Of a stretch of 58,220 bases of DNA, positions 25,779 to 34,008 are shown piece after piece; the first letter of the stretch is position 1, and each line of letters opens with the position of its first letter. This DNA comes from JBDSZL01 sp039925145 (GTDB lineage: Bacteria; Acidobacteriota; Vicinamibacteria; Vicinamibacterales; SCN-69-37). Where the stretch lies: NCBI GenBank assembly GCA_039925145.1, contig JBDSZL010000064.1:1-58220 (forward strand). Direction: 5' to 3'. The position numbers were made by a program, and so were the translations under genes. The notes under the pieces were generated by a model. The model was not told the origin of the DNA. It saw only the letters and a program-made list of their open reading frames with translations, and searched no databases.

Positions 25779-26933
25779 TCAGTTCCTTCTCAAGGCGTCG
25801 GTGATACGCAGCCGCATCGCCTGCAGCGCGGGAAGCATGCCCGCGAGCAGCCCCAGCAGCAAAATCAGGCCGGCACCGGCGGCCACATCCCGTGTGGGCA
25901 ACACGAACATGGGCAGGAGACCATGGGTCGGATCGCCGTTCTGGACCACGGCCCAGACGAACAGGAGCCCGAGTCCGCCGCCGAGGATCGCGATGAAGAG
26001 CGACTCGGCAAGTACCAGCGTCAGGAGCGTGACGCTCGAGAACCCGAGCGTCTTGAGCACGGCGAGCTCGCTCGTTCGTTCTCGCACCGCTTGGGCCATG
26101 GTGCTCGCGACCACGAGCAGAATGGTGAACAGCACGGCGACCAGAATGGAGATCATGATCGCTCCGATGTCGCCGATCTGCTTCGCGAAGCTCTCGACGA
26201 ATCCCTTCTCCGTCGTGGTCTTCGTTTCATCAGACGAGTTGGCGAACATATCGTCGAAGCGGTGCGCCAGATCCACCGACCGCGCCGGATCATCGACCTT
26301 GACGATGTACCAGCCGACTTGCCCTTCGCCTCCGGATCGGTTTTCGTCGAGGTAATCGTAGCGGAAGAAGAACTGCGTCTTGTCCACGGCCGGCTCGCCG
26401 TCGTAGATCCCGACGAGGTTGAACTCCCAGGTGTCGTTGCCGCCACCCTTGGGATGCCAGATGGTGCCCTGAATGGGGATGCGATCGCCCACCTTCCAAC
26501 CGAACCTGGCGGCAAGGTCTCGGCCGGCCACGGCGCCCTGGCGATCAGCCAGCCACGCCTTCATTTCTTCCGGTCGAAGACGGAACTCTGGATAGATCCG
26601 GAAGTACGGCTCGGGTTCGAGCGCGATCTGCGCGAAGAAGTTGGACGGCTCCTGATAGATGCCGCCAAACCAGGTGTTATGAGTGACGGCCTGCACGCCG
26701 GGGACACTGGCAATCCGGGCCTGGTACGCGATGGGCAACGGCCTGATCAGGCTGACCTTGTGGATCAGCACCAGGCGATCGAGGCCAGCCAGCTCGACTC
26801 CCAGAGTGAACGCCGTGCGGATGGTCATCAGGAGACCGAACAGGACGAACGCCACGAAGATACACGCGAGCGTGAACAGCGTGCGGATCTTCCGCCGCCA
26901 CAGGTTCTTCCAGACGAGCGGAAGATATCTCAC
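25779..26933 (-). CDS. MacB/FtsX-type ABC transporter permease (first)
   Basis: The 384-residue permease begins with KNLWRRKIRTLFTLACIFVA, the usual cytoplasmic lead and TM1 of this class. A periplasmic domain spans about residues 45-260, followed by three TMs containing RTSELAVLKTLGFSSVTLL. It pairs with the next permease as a heterodimer. Start ATG 26933 overlaps the ATPase stop by 4 bases. A WHPKGGGNDTWEF segment in the periplasmic part is recognisable in related putative exporters. Confidence 0.92.
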   Translation of the reverse strand: MRYLPLVWKNLWRRKIRTLFTLACIFVAFVLFGLLMTIRTAFTLGVELAGLDRLVLIHKVSLIRPLPIAYQARIASVPGVQAVTHNTWFGGIYQEPSNFFAQIALEPEPYFRIYPEFRLRPEEMKAWLADRQGAVAGRDLAARFGWKVGDRIPIQGTIWHPKGGGNDTWEFNLVGIYDGEPAVDKTQFFFRYDYLDENRSGGEGQVGWYIVKVDDPARSVDLAHRFDDMFANSSDETKTTTEKGFVESFAKQIGDIGAIMISILVAVLFTILLVVASTMAQAVRERTSELAVLKTLGFSSVTLLTLVLAESLFIAILGGGLGLLFVWAVVQNGDPTHGLLPMFVLPTRDVAAGAGLILLLGLLAGMLPALQAMRLRITDALRRN

Positions 26934-27622
26934 GCCGTCGCTCCGACGAAGGAGCCCTTCTCGAGATGGACCGTGCGCTTGGCACGGTCGGCGGCGTGCG
27001 GATCGTGCGTGACCATCACGATGGTCTTCCCATGGTCGCGATTGAGCGCCTGCAACAGGTCGAGGATCTCGTCTCCGGCTTTTCGATCCAGATCGCCCGT
27101 GGGTTCGTCGCAGAGCAGAAGCGTGGGGTCGGTCACGATCGCGCGCGCGATGCCGACGCGCTGCTCCTGGCCGCCCGACAACTGCCGTGGATAATGGCGC
27201 GCCCGATCGGACAGGCCTACAACCTTGAGCGCCACGGCCACGCGTTTGCGTCGTTCGGCTTTGGACAGCGACGTCAAGAGCAACGGCAGCTCGACATTGC
27301 GCTCGGCAGTGAGCACCGGCAGCAGGTTATAGAGCTGGAAGACGAACCCAACGTGGCGGGATCGCCACTTGGAAAGAGCCCCGCCCGTCAGACCGGCGAT
27401 CGGGGTGCCCGCCACTTCAATCGCGCCGCCGCTCGGTGCATCCAGCCCGCCCAGCAGATTCAGCAGCGTCGTCTTGCCCGACCCTGACGGACCCATCAAG
27501 GCAACGAAGTCGCCGGACGGAATCTCGAGATTGACCCCCGACAGCACGTCGATGCGTTCATTCCCTCGGGTGAAGTGCTTTCGAAGATCGCGAATGCGAA
27601 CGAGCGGTTCGGTCATGGTCAC
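26930..27622 (-). CDS. ABC transporter ATP-binding protein (LolD/MacB class)
   Basis: The 230-residue cytoplasmic ATPase has Walker A GPSGSGKT (44-51), Q-loop VFQLYNLLPVLT, signature LSGGQ (148-152), Walker B LLLCDE (168-173) and switch His in VMVTHDPHAA. The class drives MacB-like exporters or lipoprotein release. It is coupled to the two permeases downstream and preceded by an adaptor protein, so the cluster resembles MacAB with split subunits and no TolC of its own. Confidence 0.95.
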   Translation of the reverse strand: MTMTEPLVRIRDLRKHFTRGNERIDVLSGVNLEIPSGDFVALMGPSGSGKTTLLNLLGGLDAPSGGAIEVAGTPIAGLTGGALSKWRSRHVGFVFQLYNLLPVLTAERNVELPLLLTSLSKAERRKRVAVALKVVGLSDRARHYPRQLSGGQEQRVGIARAIVTDPTLLLCDEPTGDLDRKAGDEILDLLQALNRDHGKTIVMVTHDPHAADRAKRTVHLEKGSFVGATA

Positions 27623-27659
27623 CGGCAGACACTCCTGACGAAGGACACGAGAGCGGACG

Positions 27660-28886
27660 TCACTTCACCACCACCTTCATCCCGTCAGCGAGAGCGGGCG
27701 GAGGGCTCATCACCACGCGATCGCCGCCCTGGAGGCCGGCGTGGACCTCGACGCGATCGCCATCCGCGCCGCCGAGCTTGACCGCCCGTCGTTCGACGGC
27801 ATCACCGCGCACCACGAACACCACCGTGCTTGTCCCCTCGGTGCGCACGGCGGACCTGGGGACCAGGGTCGTGCTCTGCAACGCCGCCGTGGCCGAAGAG
27901 AGCGTGTCAGCTTCGCGCAGGAATGTCACCTTGACGCCCATGTCCGGCAGAATCCGTGGGTCGAGCGCCTCGAATCCAATGCGCACCAGGACCGTCGCCT
28001 TCTGGCGGTCGGCGGCGGGGATCGTCGTAATCACGTGGGCGGGTATCTGCCAGTCGGGATATGCGTCGAGCACCGCCGTCACCTGCTGACCGGAATGCAC
28101 ACGGTTGAGGTAGCTCTCATTGACGTCCACCTCGATCTCCAGCGATCGCATGTCGACGATCGTGCAAATCCCCGTGCGGGTGAACCCGCCGCCCGCCGAC
28201 ACGGGCGAGACCATCTCGCCGGGCTGCGCGTCCTTCGAGATGGCGATTCCGCTGAAGGGCGCGCGAATGATCGTGTTGTCGAGGTCGGTCTGCTGCAGAT
28301 CCCGCTGGCGCTCCGCCACCACGACCTGCTGGTGCAGCGCGGAAATCCGCGCCAGCGTTGAGTCGACCGTCGCCCGCGATCCGTCGAGATCCGCGGCCGT
28401 GGCCAGGCCGCGCCGGACCAGCTCGCTCACACGGCCGAGCGTGAGCTTTGCCTCGGCGAGCCGCACTTCACTGTCTACGACGGACCGGCGCGCCGCCTCC
28501 ACCTGTGCTTCGGCGAGCCCCAGCCCAGCCCGTGCGTTCGCGTCGTCGAGACGCGCGAGCACCTGCCCCTCGCGAATCGCCATGCCCTCCTCGACGTTCA
28601 CTTCGACGACCTTGCCGGTGACTTTGGACGACACCGTGGCACGACGACGCGCGGTGACGTAGCCGGAGGCGTTGAGAACCGCGGCTGGCGTACCGGCGGC
28701 CCGTGCGCTCACGGTCGTCACCTGCACTTCGATCGGCCGGTCGCGTGCCCACCAGAGCCAGAACGCCACTGATCCTCCAACGAGGATCAGAACGACCAGT
28801 GTCCATTTCAACCAGGGGCTCGCGGGCGAGGAATCATCCGCTCGATCGATCCGCAAAGCCGCAAGGTCATCGTCGAGTGGAGTCAT
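27660..28886 (-). CDS. Membrane-fusion protein of the MacB-like exporter
   Basis: The 408-residue HlyD/MacA-type adaptor has a short cytoplasmic N-terminus, one TM (about residues 27-47), a lipoyl-like domain (SSKVTGKVVEVNVEEGM), a long coiled-coil hairpin at about 105-200, a second lipoyl strand (IIRAPFSGIAISK) and beta-barrel and membrane-proximal domains. It opens the exporter operon, 37 bases before the ATPase. It would bridge the permeases to an outer-membrane channel, possibly the TolC-like protein at 1733-3202; that pairing is inference. Confidence 0.93.
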   Translation of the reverse strand: MTPLDDDLAALRIDRADDSSPASPWLKWTLVVLILVGGSVAFWLWWARDRPIEVQVTTVSARAAGTPAAVLNASGYVTARRRATVSSKVTGKVVEVNVEEGMAIREGQVLARLDDANARAGLGLAEAQVEAARRSVVDSEVRLAEAKLTLGRVSELVRRGLATAADLDGSRATVDSTLARISALHQQVVVAERQRDLQQTDLDNTIIRAPFSGIAISKDAQPGEMVSPVSAGGGFTRTGICTIVDMRSLEIEVDVNESYLNRVHSGQQVTAVLDAYPDWQIPAHVITTIPAADRQKATVLVRIGFEALDPRILPDMGVKVTFLREADTLSSATAALQSTTLVPRSAVRTEGTSTVVFVVRGDAVERRAVKLGGADGDRVEVHAGLQGGDRVVMSPPPALADGMKVVVK

Positions 28887-28983
28887 GAGGCATCAGGAGC
28901 ACGCGTGTACCAACGGGTGGCGGGTAGGAAAAGTTCCACCGGACGCTGGCGCGTCCGGAGTGTGCGCGATGCCCGCGGCGCGA

Positions 28984-29286
28984 TCAGCGGCCCGGCACGC
29001 CGAGCCAGCCGCGCGTCAGGTAGTCGTTCAACGTGAGACCGAAGAGAATGAGCAGCCAGAACAGTCCCGCGATGGCCACCACTTTCGTGAGGGGCGTGTT
29101 GTAGCGCAGCCCCATGAAGATCATCACCACGAGGCCTGCCTTGAGTAGTGCCACGCCCATCGCGATGGGCGTGTTCATCCAGCCGAAGTCCTGCAGTGCA
29201 ACCAGGTAGGTCACGCCGGTCAGCACGAGCAGAGCCAGGAAGACCAGGACGTAGGTTCGAACGGGAGTGACGTGAGCGCTAGACAT
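28984..29286 (-). CDS. Cytochrome c oxidase subunit IV (caa3 type)
   Basis: The 100-residue protein has three TMs, at about 12-32, 40-60 and 68-88, with the family pattern GWMNTPIAMGVALLKAGLVVMIFMGLRYNTPL. This matches the prokaryotic COX4 family found as the last gene of caa3 oxidase operons. Subunit IV has no redox centre and probably stabilises subunit III. It follows coxC by 8 bases and is the last gene of the ACIII-caa3 run. Confidence 0.9.
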   Translation of the reverse strand: MSSAHVTPVRTYVLVFLALLVLTGVTYLVALQDFGWMNTPIAMGVALLKAGLVVMIFMGLRYNTPLTKVVAIAGLFWLLILFGLTLNDYLTRGWLGVPGR

Positions 29287-29294
29287 GCGAAGCC

Positions 29295-30044
29295 TCAGCC
29301 GCCGTGGGCGCCCAGGTGCGCGCCCAGCAGATAGAGCAGCGGGAACAGGAAGATCCAGACGATGTCGACGAAGTGCCAGTACAAGCCAGAGATCTCAACG
29401 GGCGTGTAGTAGCTCGAGTCGAACCGGCCCCGCATCGCCATCACCAGGATGACCATCATCAGCACGATGCCGACGATCATGTGGGCCGCGTGGACACCGG
29501 TCAGCATGAAGTAGATCGAGAAGAACAGCTGCTGGTGCGTGGGATCGTTGGCCAGCGGGATCACACCAGTGGAATTGAAATCCGGGCCTGGGACGAGGTG
29601 GAGTTCGAACTTCTCGGCGTATTCGAAGTACTTCACGACCAGGAACACCGTCCCCAGGACAATCGTGAGGAGGAGGTTGAGCACCTGCCCCCTGCGCGAC
29701 CCGATCTGCGCGGCGCGCACTGCGAGCGCCATCGTCAACGAGCTGCAGATCAGCACGCCGGTATTCAGGGCACCCAGGCTGACTTTCAGGTGGTTACTGC
29801 CGTGGACCCACGCCTCTGGATACGCGATGCGGTACACGATGTAGACCATGAACATGCCACCGAAGAACATGATCTCGGTGACGAGGAACACCCACATCCC
29901 CAGCGTGGACGCCTCGAGCTGCTGCTCCATGCTGTAGAAGTGGTGCTGCAGGTTCGGGTTGTGCTCGTGCGCATGGGCGGCGTCGTGGCCGGGGGTATGG
30001 GTCAGCCCGGCAGCCGGCAGGGCGTGCTCGTGCGGGTTAGCCAA
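29295..30044 (-). CDS. coxC: Cytochrome c oxidase subunit III
   Basis: The 249-residue protein has a His-rich N-terminus (about residues 1-35) and then five TMs of subunit III, including STLGMWVFLVTEIMFFGGMF, FFSIYFMLTGVHAAHMIVG and GLYWHFVDIVWIFLFPLLYL. The two N-terminal helices of mitochondrial-type subunit III are absent, as in many caa3 oxidases. The start is TTG 30044: the minus strand carries GGGAGGT (30056-30050) 5 bases before it, which decides the start. It overlaps the coxA stop by 8 bases. Confidence 0.95.
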   Translation of the reverse strand: MANPHEHALPAAGLTHTPGHDAAHAHEHNPNLQHHFYSMEQQLEASTLGMWVFLVTEIMFFGGMFMVYIVYRIAYPEAWVHGSNHLKVSLGALNTGVLICSSLTMALAVRAAQIGSRRGQVLNLLLTIVLGTVFLVVKYFEYAEKFELHLVPGPDFNSTGVIPLANDPTHQQLFFSIYFMLTGVHAAHMIVGIVLMMVILVMAMRGRFDSSYYTPVEISGLYWHFVDIVWIFLFPLLYLLGAHLGAHGG

Positions 30045-31653
30045 CGTGCACCTCCCGTGTCGGCTTGTAGTTGTAGGCCGGCTCGGTGACGATCACTTCC
30101 TCGTCGAAGTTGAACGTTGGCGGCGGCGATGCGATGGTCCACTCGAGTCCTGTGGCGCCCCACGGGTTGGCAGGTGACTGGGCGCCCTTGAAGATCGAGT
30201 AGGTCAGGTAGAACGCAGGCAGCACGTATCCGAGAAACAGCACGCCGGCGCCGGCGCTCGACAGCACATTGAGCACCTGGAACTCGTCGGGATAGGCCTG
30301 GTAGCGCCGCGGCATGCCCATGTAGCCCAGCAGGAACTGCGGAAAGAAGGTCAGGTTGAATCCGACGAAGACGAGCACCGCGGACGTCTTGGCGGCGCCT
30401 TCGGAGTACAGCTTGCCAGTCATCTTCGGCCACCAGAAGTGCAGGCCGCCCATGTAGGCCATGATCGCGCCGCCCACCATGATGTAGTGGAAGTGGGCCA
30501 CGACGAAGTAGGTGTCCGTCAGGTGGATATCGAGCCCGATGGTCGCGAGGAACAGGCCGGTCAGTCCGCCAATGGTGAACAGCCCCATGAAGCCGACCAC
30601 CCACCAGGTGGGCGACTCCCAGCTGACCGATCCCTTGTACATCGTTGCGGTCCAGTTGAACGTCTTGACGGCCGAGGGAATCGCGACCAGCATCGAGATG
30701 ATGGAGAACACAAGGCCGGCGTAAATGGACTGGCTGCTGACGAACAGATGGTGGCCCCAGACGAGGAAGCCCAGAATCGCGATCGCGAGACTGGAGAACG
30801 CCACGAAGCTGTAACCGAACACCTGCTTGCGTGACATCGCGGCCACCAGCTCGCTGATGACGCCCATGCCCGGCAGAATCATGATGTAGACGGCCGGGTG
30901 CGAGTAGAACCAGAAGAGGTGCTGGAAGAGCACCGGATCGCCGCCGCGCGCGGGGTCGAAAAAGCCGAGGTGCAGTGCGCGTTCGGCGCCCACCAGCAGA
31001 ACGGTGATCGCGATGACCGGCGTGCCGAGAATCATCACGAGGCTGGTCGCGTAGATCGCCCACACGAAAAGCGGCAGCCGGAACCACGTGAGTCCAGGTG
31101 CGCGCATGCGGTGCACCGTGACGATGAAGTTCAGCCCGGTGAGGATCGACGAGAACCCGGTGATGAACACGCCGACGGCGGCGGTCGTCACCGACGTCTG
31201 GGAGGACACGGAGCTGTAGGGCGTGTAGAACGTCCAGCCCGTGTCGAGCCCGCCGTTGAAGACAGCCGCGAGGGTCACCGTTGCGCCGAGTAGATAGATG
31301 TACCAGCTGAGCAGGTTGATTCGCGGAAACGCCAGGTCCTTGGCCCCGCACATGATCGGCATGAGGAAATTGCCGAGCACCGCCGGGATCGAGGGAATCA
31401 GAAAGAAGAAGACCATCACGACGCCGTGCAGCGTGAAGAGCTTGTTGTAGAGGTCCGGCGTCCACAGGTCGCCGCGCGGCGTCAGGAGCTCCATCCGGAT
31501 GCCGGCCGCGAACATGCCGCCGACGGCAAAGAAGAGCGTGATGGAGATCAGGTATAGGATCGCAATCCGCTTGTGATCTTTGGTCAGAAGCCACGCGGCC
31601 ACGCCGTAAGGCGCGTCCAGGTAGCTGTTGCGCGGTTGCACTGCATTACTCAT
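30037..31653 (-). CDS. coxA: Cytochrome c oxidase subunit I, A2-type heme-copper oxidase
   Basis: The 538-residue subunit I has 12 TMs. It holds the low-spin heme (His in FTLHGVVMVFFF), CuB and high-spin heme sites (WGHHLF, VVAHFHYIMVG) and the covalent His-Tyr region SHPAVYIMILPG. The motif reads YSHPAVYI, not GHPEVYI, so the D-channel Glu of A1 enzymes is replaced and this is an A2-type oxidase, as in Rhodothermus marinus and Thermus caa3. It reduces oxygen to water and pumps protons. It lies 6 bases after coxB. Confidence 0.97.
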   Translation of the reverse strand: MSNAVQPRNSYLDAPYGVAAWLLTKDHKRIAILYLISITLFFAVGGMFAAGIRMELLTPRGDLWTPDLYNKLFTLHGVVMVFFFLIPSIPAVLGNFLMPIMCGAKDLAFPRINLLSWYIYLLGATVTLAAVFNGGLDTGWTFYTPYSSVSSQTSVTTAAVGVFITGFSSILTGLNFIVTVHRMRAPGLTWFRLPLFVWAIYATSLVMILGTPVIAITVLLVGAERALHLGFFDPARGGDPVLFQHLFWFYSHPAVYIMILPGMGVISELVAAMSRKQVFGYSFVAFSSLAIAILGFLVWGHHLFVSSQSIYAGLVFSIISMLVAIPSAVKTFNWTATMYKGSVSWESPTWWVVGFMGLFTIGGLTGLFLATIGLDIHLTDTYFVVAHFHYIMVGGAIMAYMGGLHFWWPKMTGKLYSEGAAKTSAVLVFVGFNLTFFPQFLLGYMGMPRRYQAYPDEFQVLNVLSSAGAGVLFLGYVLPAFYLTYSIFKGAQSPANPWGATGLEWTIASPPPTFNFDEEVIVTEPAYNYKPTREVHVG

Positions 31654-31659
31654 AAAGCT

Positions 31660-32616
31660 TCACCTCGCTGCCTGCCCGTCAGCAGGCTTCAGGGTCTTGA
31701 CGTAGGCGATGAGCTGCATAATCTGCTCTTCGCCAATCACACCCTGGAAGGGCGGCATGATGGGCTGGAAGCCCTTCACCACCTTTGCCGTAGGCACCAT
31801 GATCGACTCGCGGATGTAGTTGTCGTCGGCAACGACCTTGCGGCCGTCGGCAAGCTCGACATTCGATCCGTAGACTCCAGACAGAATGGGACCGCGGCCG
31901 GACGAATCGCCCTTGTGGCACGTGATGCAGGCGAACTCGCTGAAGAGCTTCTCGCCCGCCTGGGCCGGTGGCACCGACGACGCACCGGTGCCGCCAGCCA
32001 GCCAGGCTTCGTAGGCCTGCGGCTCCATCGCAAAGACCTGTCCGATCATCCCCGCGTGCTTCGTGCCGCAATATTCGGCGCAGAACAGGTGATAGGTGCC
32101 CGGCACGGTGGCCTTAAACCACATCGTGGTCAACTTGCCAGGCACGACGTCCATCTTCACGCGGAACGCGGGTATCGAATAATCGTGAATCACGTCTTCG
32201 GACCCGAGCGTGATTCGGACGTTCCGGCCAATCGGCACGTGCAGCTCGTTGATCTCGCGAACGCCCTCAGGGTGCTGGACCTTCCACATCCACTGCTTGC
32301 CGACCACGAAAACTTCCATCGCGTCGACGGGCGGTCGGGCCAGGCGGAAGAACAGGTCGGCGCCCCAGAAGAACATCACCATCGCGATCGCGAAGGGGAT
32401 GAACGTCCAGGTCAGCTCGAGGGCAAGCGAGCCATGAATATCCGCGCCCACCTCGTCGGCGTGCCGCCGGCGGTACTTGATGGCGAAGATCACCACCAGG
32501 GCGGCGACCAGAATCGTGAAGAACGCACTGACAGCTGTGATGAACAGGTAGAGCAGGTCGACCTCGGTCGACACCGACGAGGCGCTCGGAGGGAGCAGGG
32601 GAAAGGGGATGGACAT
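31660..32616 (-). CDS. coxB: Cytochrome c oxidase subunit II with fused cytochrome c (caa3)
   Basis: The 318-residue protein has two N-terminal TMs, a periplasmic cupredoxin domain with the complete CuA site (His144, Cys179, Glu181, Cys183, His187, Met190) and a C-terminal cytochrome c domain (CITCH at 230-234, probable axial Met287 in PIMPPF). The fusion defines a caa3 oxidase that receives electrons from another c-type carrier. Start ATG 32616 directly adjoins the SCO stop. Its electron donor is probably ActE or a soluble carrier. Confidence 0.97.
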   Translation of the reverse strand: MSIPFPLLPPSASSVSTEVDLLYLFITAVSAFFTILVAALVVIFAIKYRRRHADEVGADIHGSLALELTWTFIPFAIAMVMFFWGADLFFRLARPPVDAMEVFVVGKQWMWKVQHPEGVREINELHVPIGRNVRITLGSEDVIHDYSIPAFRVKMDVVPGKLTTMWFKATVPGTYHLFCAEYCGTKHAGMIGQVFAMEPQAYEAWLAGGTGASSVPPAQAGEKLFSEFACITCHKGDSSGRGPILSGVYGSNVELADGRKVVADDNYIRESIMVPTAKVVKGFQPIMPPFQGVIGEEQIMQLIAYVKTLKPADGQAAR

Positions 32617-33513
32617 CTAGCGAGTACCCGCTGCGGTCGACGCGACCGCTCTGGCCTGCCGGCGATCGCGCCGCAGGGTCACGAAAATGAAAGTGCCCAG
32701 ACCGCCCACCGTCAGCAGGCCCGCGATCCGGACCGCCGTCATGATCGCGAATCCGTAGGTGCCCGTCTCAGGGTCGTAGTGGTAGCAGAACAGCATCGCC
32801 TGATCGACGATGTTGCCGATGCGCTCGCTGGCGGCATCGATCAGCGCAAACCGCAGATCCCTCGGCGCGAACTCGATGCCGAACAGGTATCGCGAGACAT
32901 GCCCTTTCGGTGTGAGGACGGTCATCACGGCCGGATGCGCGTATTGATCGATGGCCTTGTCGTACGCGTAGCGGAACCCCACCGCGTCGGTCAGCGCATC
33001 GATCGAGCTCTGCCGCCCCGTCAGAAAGTGGATGCCGTCGTCATGACCCGGTCGTGCATAGCGCTTCAGGAAATCGTCGCGCTTGGCCCGAGCCATTGCG
33101 GGTGTCTCGCCGGGGTCGAAGCTGACGACCAGGACGTTGAACTCCTCGTTGGCGTTGAAGGTCAGTGGCTTCATCGAGCTCACAGTGGCGTTGATGACCT
33201 GCGTGCAGAGCATCGGGCACTCGTAGTAGGCCAGCACCAGCACCACGGGCCGCTTGAGGAAGTAGTCGCCGAGCTTCACCGTGCGGCCGCTCTCGTCGAC
33301 GAACGGCACGTCGAGCGGCACCGGGTTGTCGAGCTTCTGATCGATGCGCACGTCGCGCAGCATCGGAATCTGCGCCGTCGCCGCCAGGCCTGGCGGCGGA
33401 ACCGACATCGGCGCGCTCATCTGCGCGACGCTGGCCGTAGCGGTCAGAAGCAGCAGGCTCAGACCGAGAACGCTCGGCTGAACGAGGCTGCGCGACATGA
33501 TGCGGACGTTCAT
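32617..33513 (-). CDS. SCO1/SenC-family copper chaperone
   Basis: The 298-residue protein has a hydrophobic N-terminus, a periplasmic thioredoxin-like domain with the copper site C99-P-M-L-C103 and His192 (QYAHPAVMTVL), and a C-terminal TM at about 262-282. SCO proteins deliver copper to, or reduce, the CuA site of subunit II, which is the next gene. The C-terminal anchor, instead of or in addition to the usual N-terminal one, is a feature of the form next to ACIII operons. An ATG at residue 6 is an alternative start. Confidence 0.94.
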   Translation of the reverse strand: MNVRIMSRSLVQPSVLGLSLLLLTATASVAQMSAPMSVPPPGLAATAQIPMLRDVRIDQKLDNPVPLDVPFVDESGRTVKLGDYFLKRPVVLVLAYYECPMLCTQVINATVSSMKPLTFNANEEFNVLVVSFDPGETPAMARAKRDDFLKRYARPGHDDGIHFLTGRQSSIDALTDAVGFRYAYDKAIDQYAHPAVMTVLTPKGHVSRYLFGIEFAPRDLRFALIDAASERIGNIVDQAMLFCYHYDPETGTYGFAIMTAVRIAGLLTVGGLGTFIFVTLRRDRRQARAVASTAAGTR

Positions 33514-33528
33514 ATAAATAGTCGTCGA

Positions 33529-34008
33529 CTAGGGATGGACGGCCGCAGCATGAGCGTGTGCCGCAGGACTCTGCGCCTCGGACACCGGCGGCCGCGTCGG
33601 CAGACCACGTTCGAGCAGCAGTTCCTTGGCCCGGTCGATCGGCAGCTGCACGGTTTGCGCCGCCTTGTCCACCCAACCGTAGTTGTGAAGAGCCGCGTCC
33701 TCGCCCATCCGGAACGCGCGGAGCACTGCTGGCTCGCTGACAAGGAGCGGCACGGCAGGGGCCTTGGCGGCGCCAGTGACGACGCGGCCGTCGTGCAGGG
33801 TGCGGCTGCCCACCGGCTCGGCCATCGCAGCGCGCTGCGGCTCAGCCTTGTCGGCTCTGAATTCCATGATCCGGAACAGACCCCAGACGAAGATCTGACA
33901 GAAGAGCGTGGTGCCGACGAGCACGGCGAGGAACCAGCCGATGCCGCTGTAGCTGATGCTGTCCTCTTCGACTGGAGCGGCCGGGTGCACGTGATTAATG
34001 TCCGCCAT
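33529..34008 (-). CDS. Unassigned single-TM protein in the ACIII-caa3 operon
   Basis: The 159-residue protein has a TM at about residues 22-45 (GWFLAVLVGTTLFCQIFVWG). A soluble part of about 110 residues follows, with the segment LHNYGWVDKAAQTVQLPIDR continuing to KELLLERGLP. That segment resembles one I recognise from proteins lying beside SCO genes in ACIII loci. Start ATG 34008 overlaps the actF stop by 14 bases and has GGAAG upstream; the longer open frame lies antisense-like inside actF and is not used. It could be an accessory subunit or assembly factor. No named family is known to me. Confidence 0.75.
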   Translation of the reverse strand: MADINHVHPAAPVEEDSISYSGIGWFLAVLVGTTLFCQIFVWGLFRIMEFRADKAEPQRAAMAEPVGSRTLHDGRVVTGAAKAPAVPLLVSEPAVLRAFRMGEDAALHNYGWVDKAAQTVQLPIDRAKELLLERGLPTRPPVSEAQSPAAHAHAAAVHP

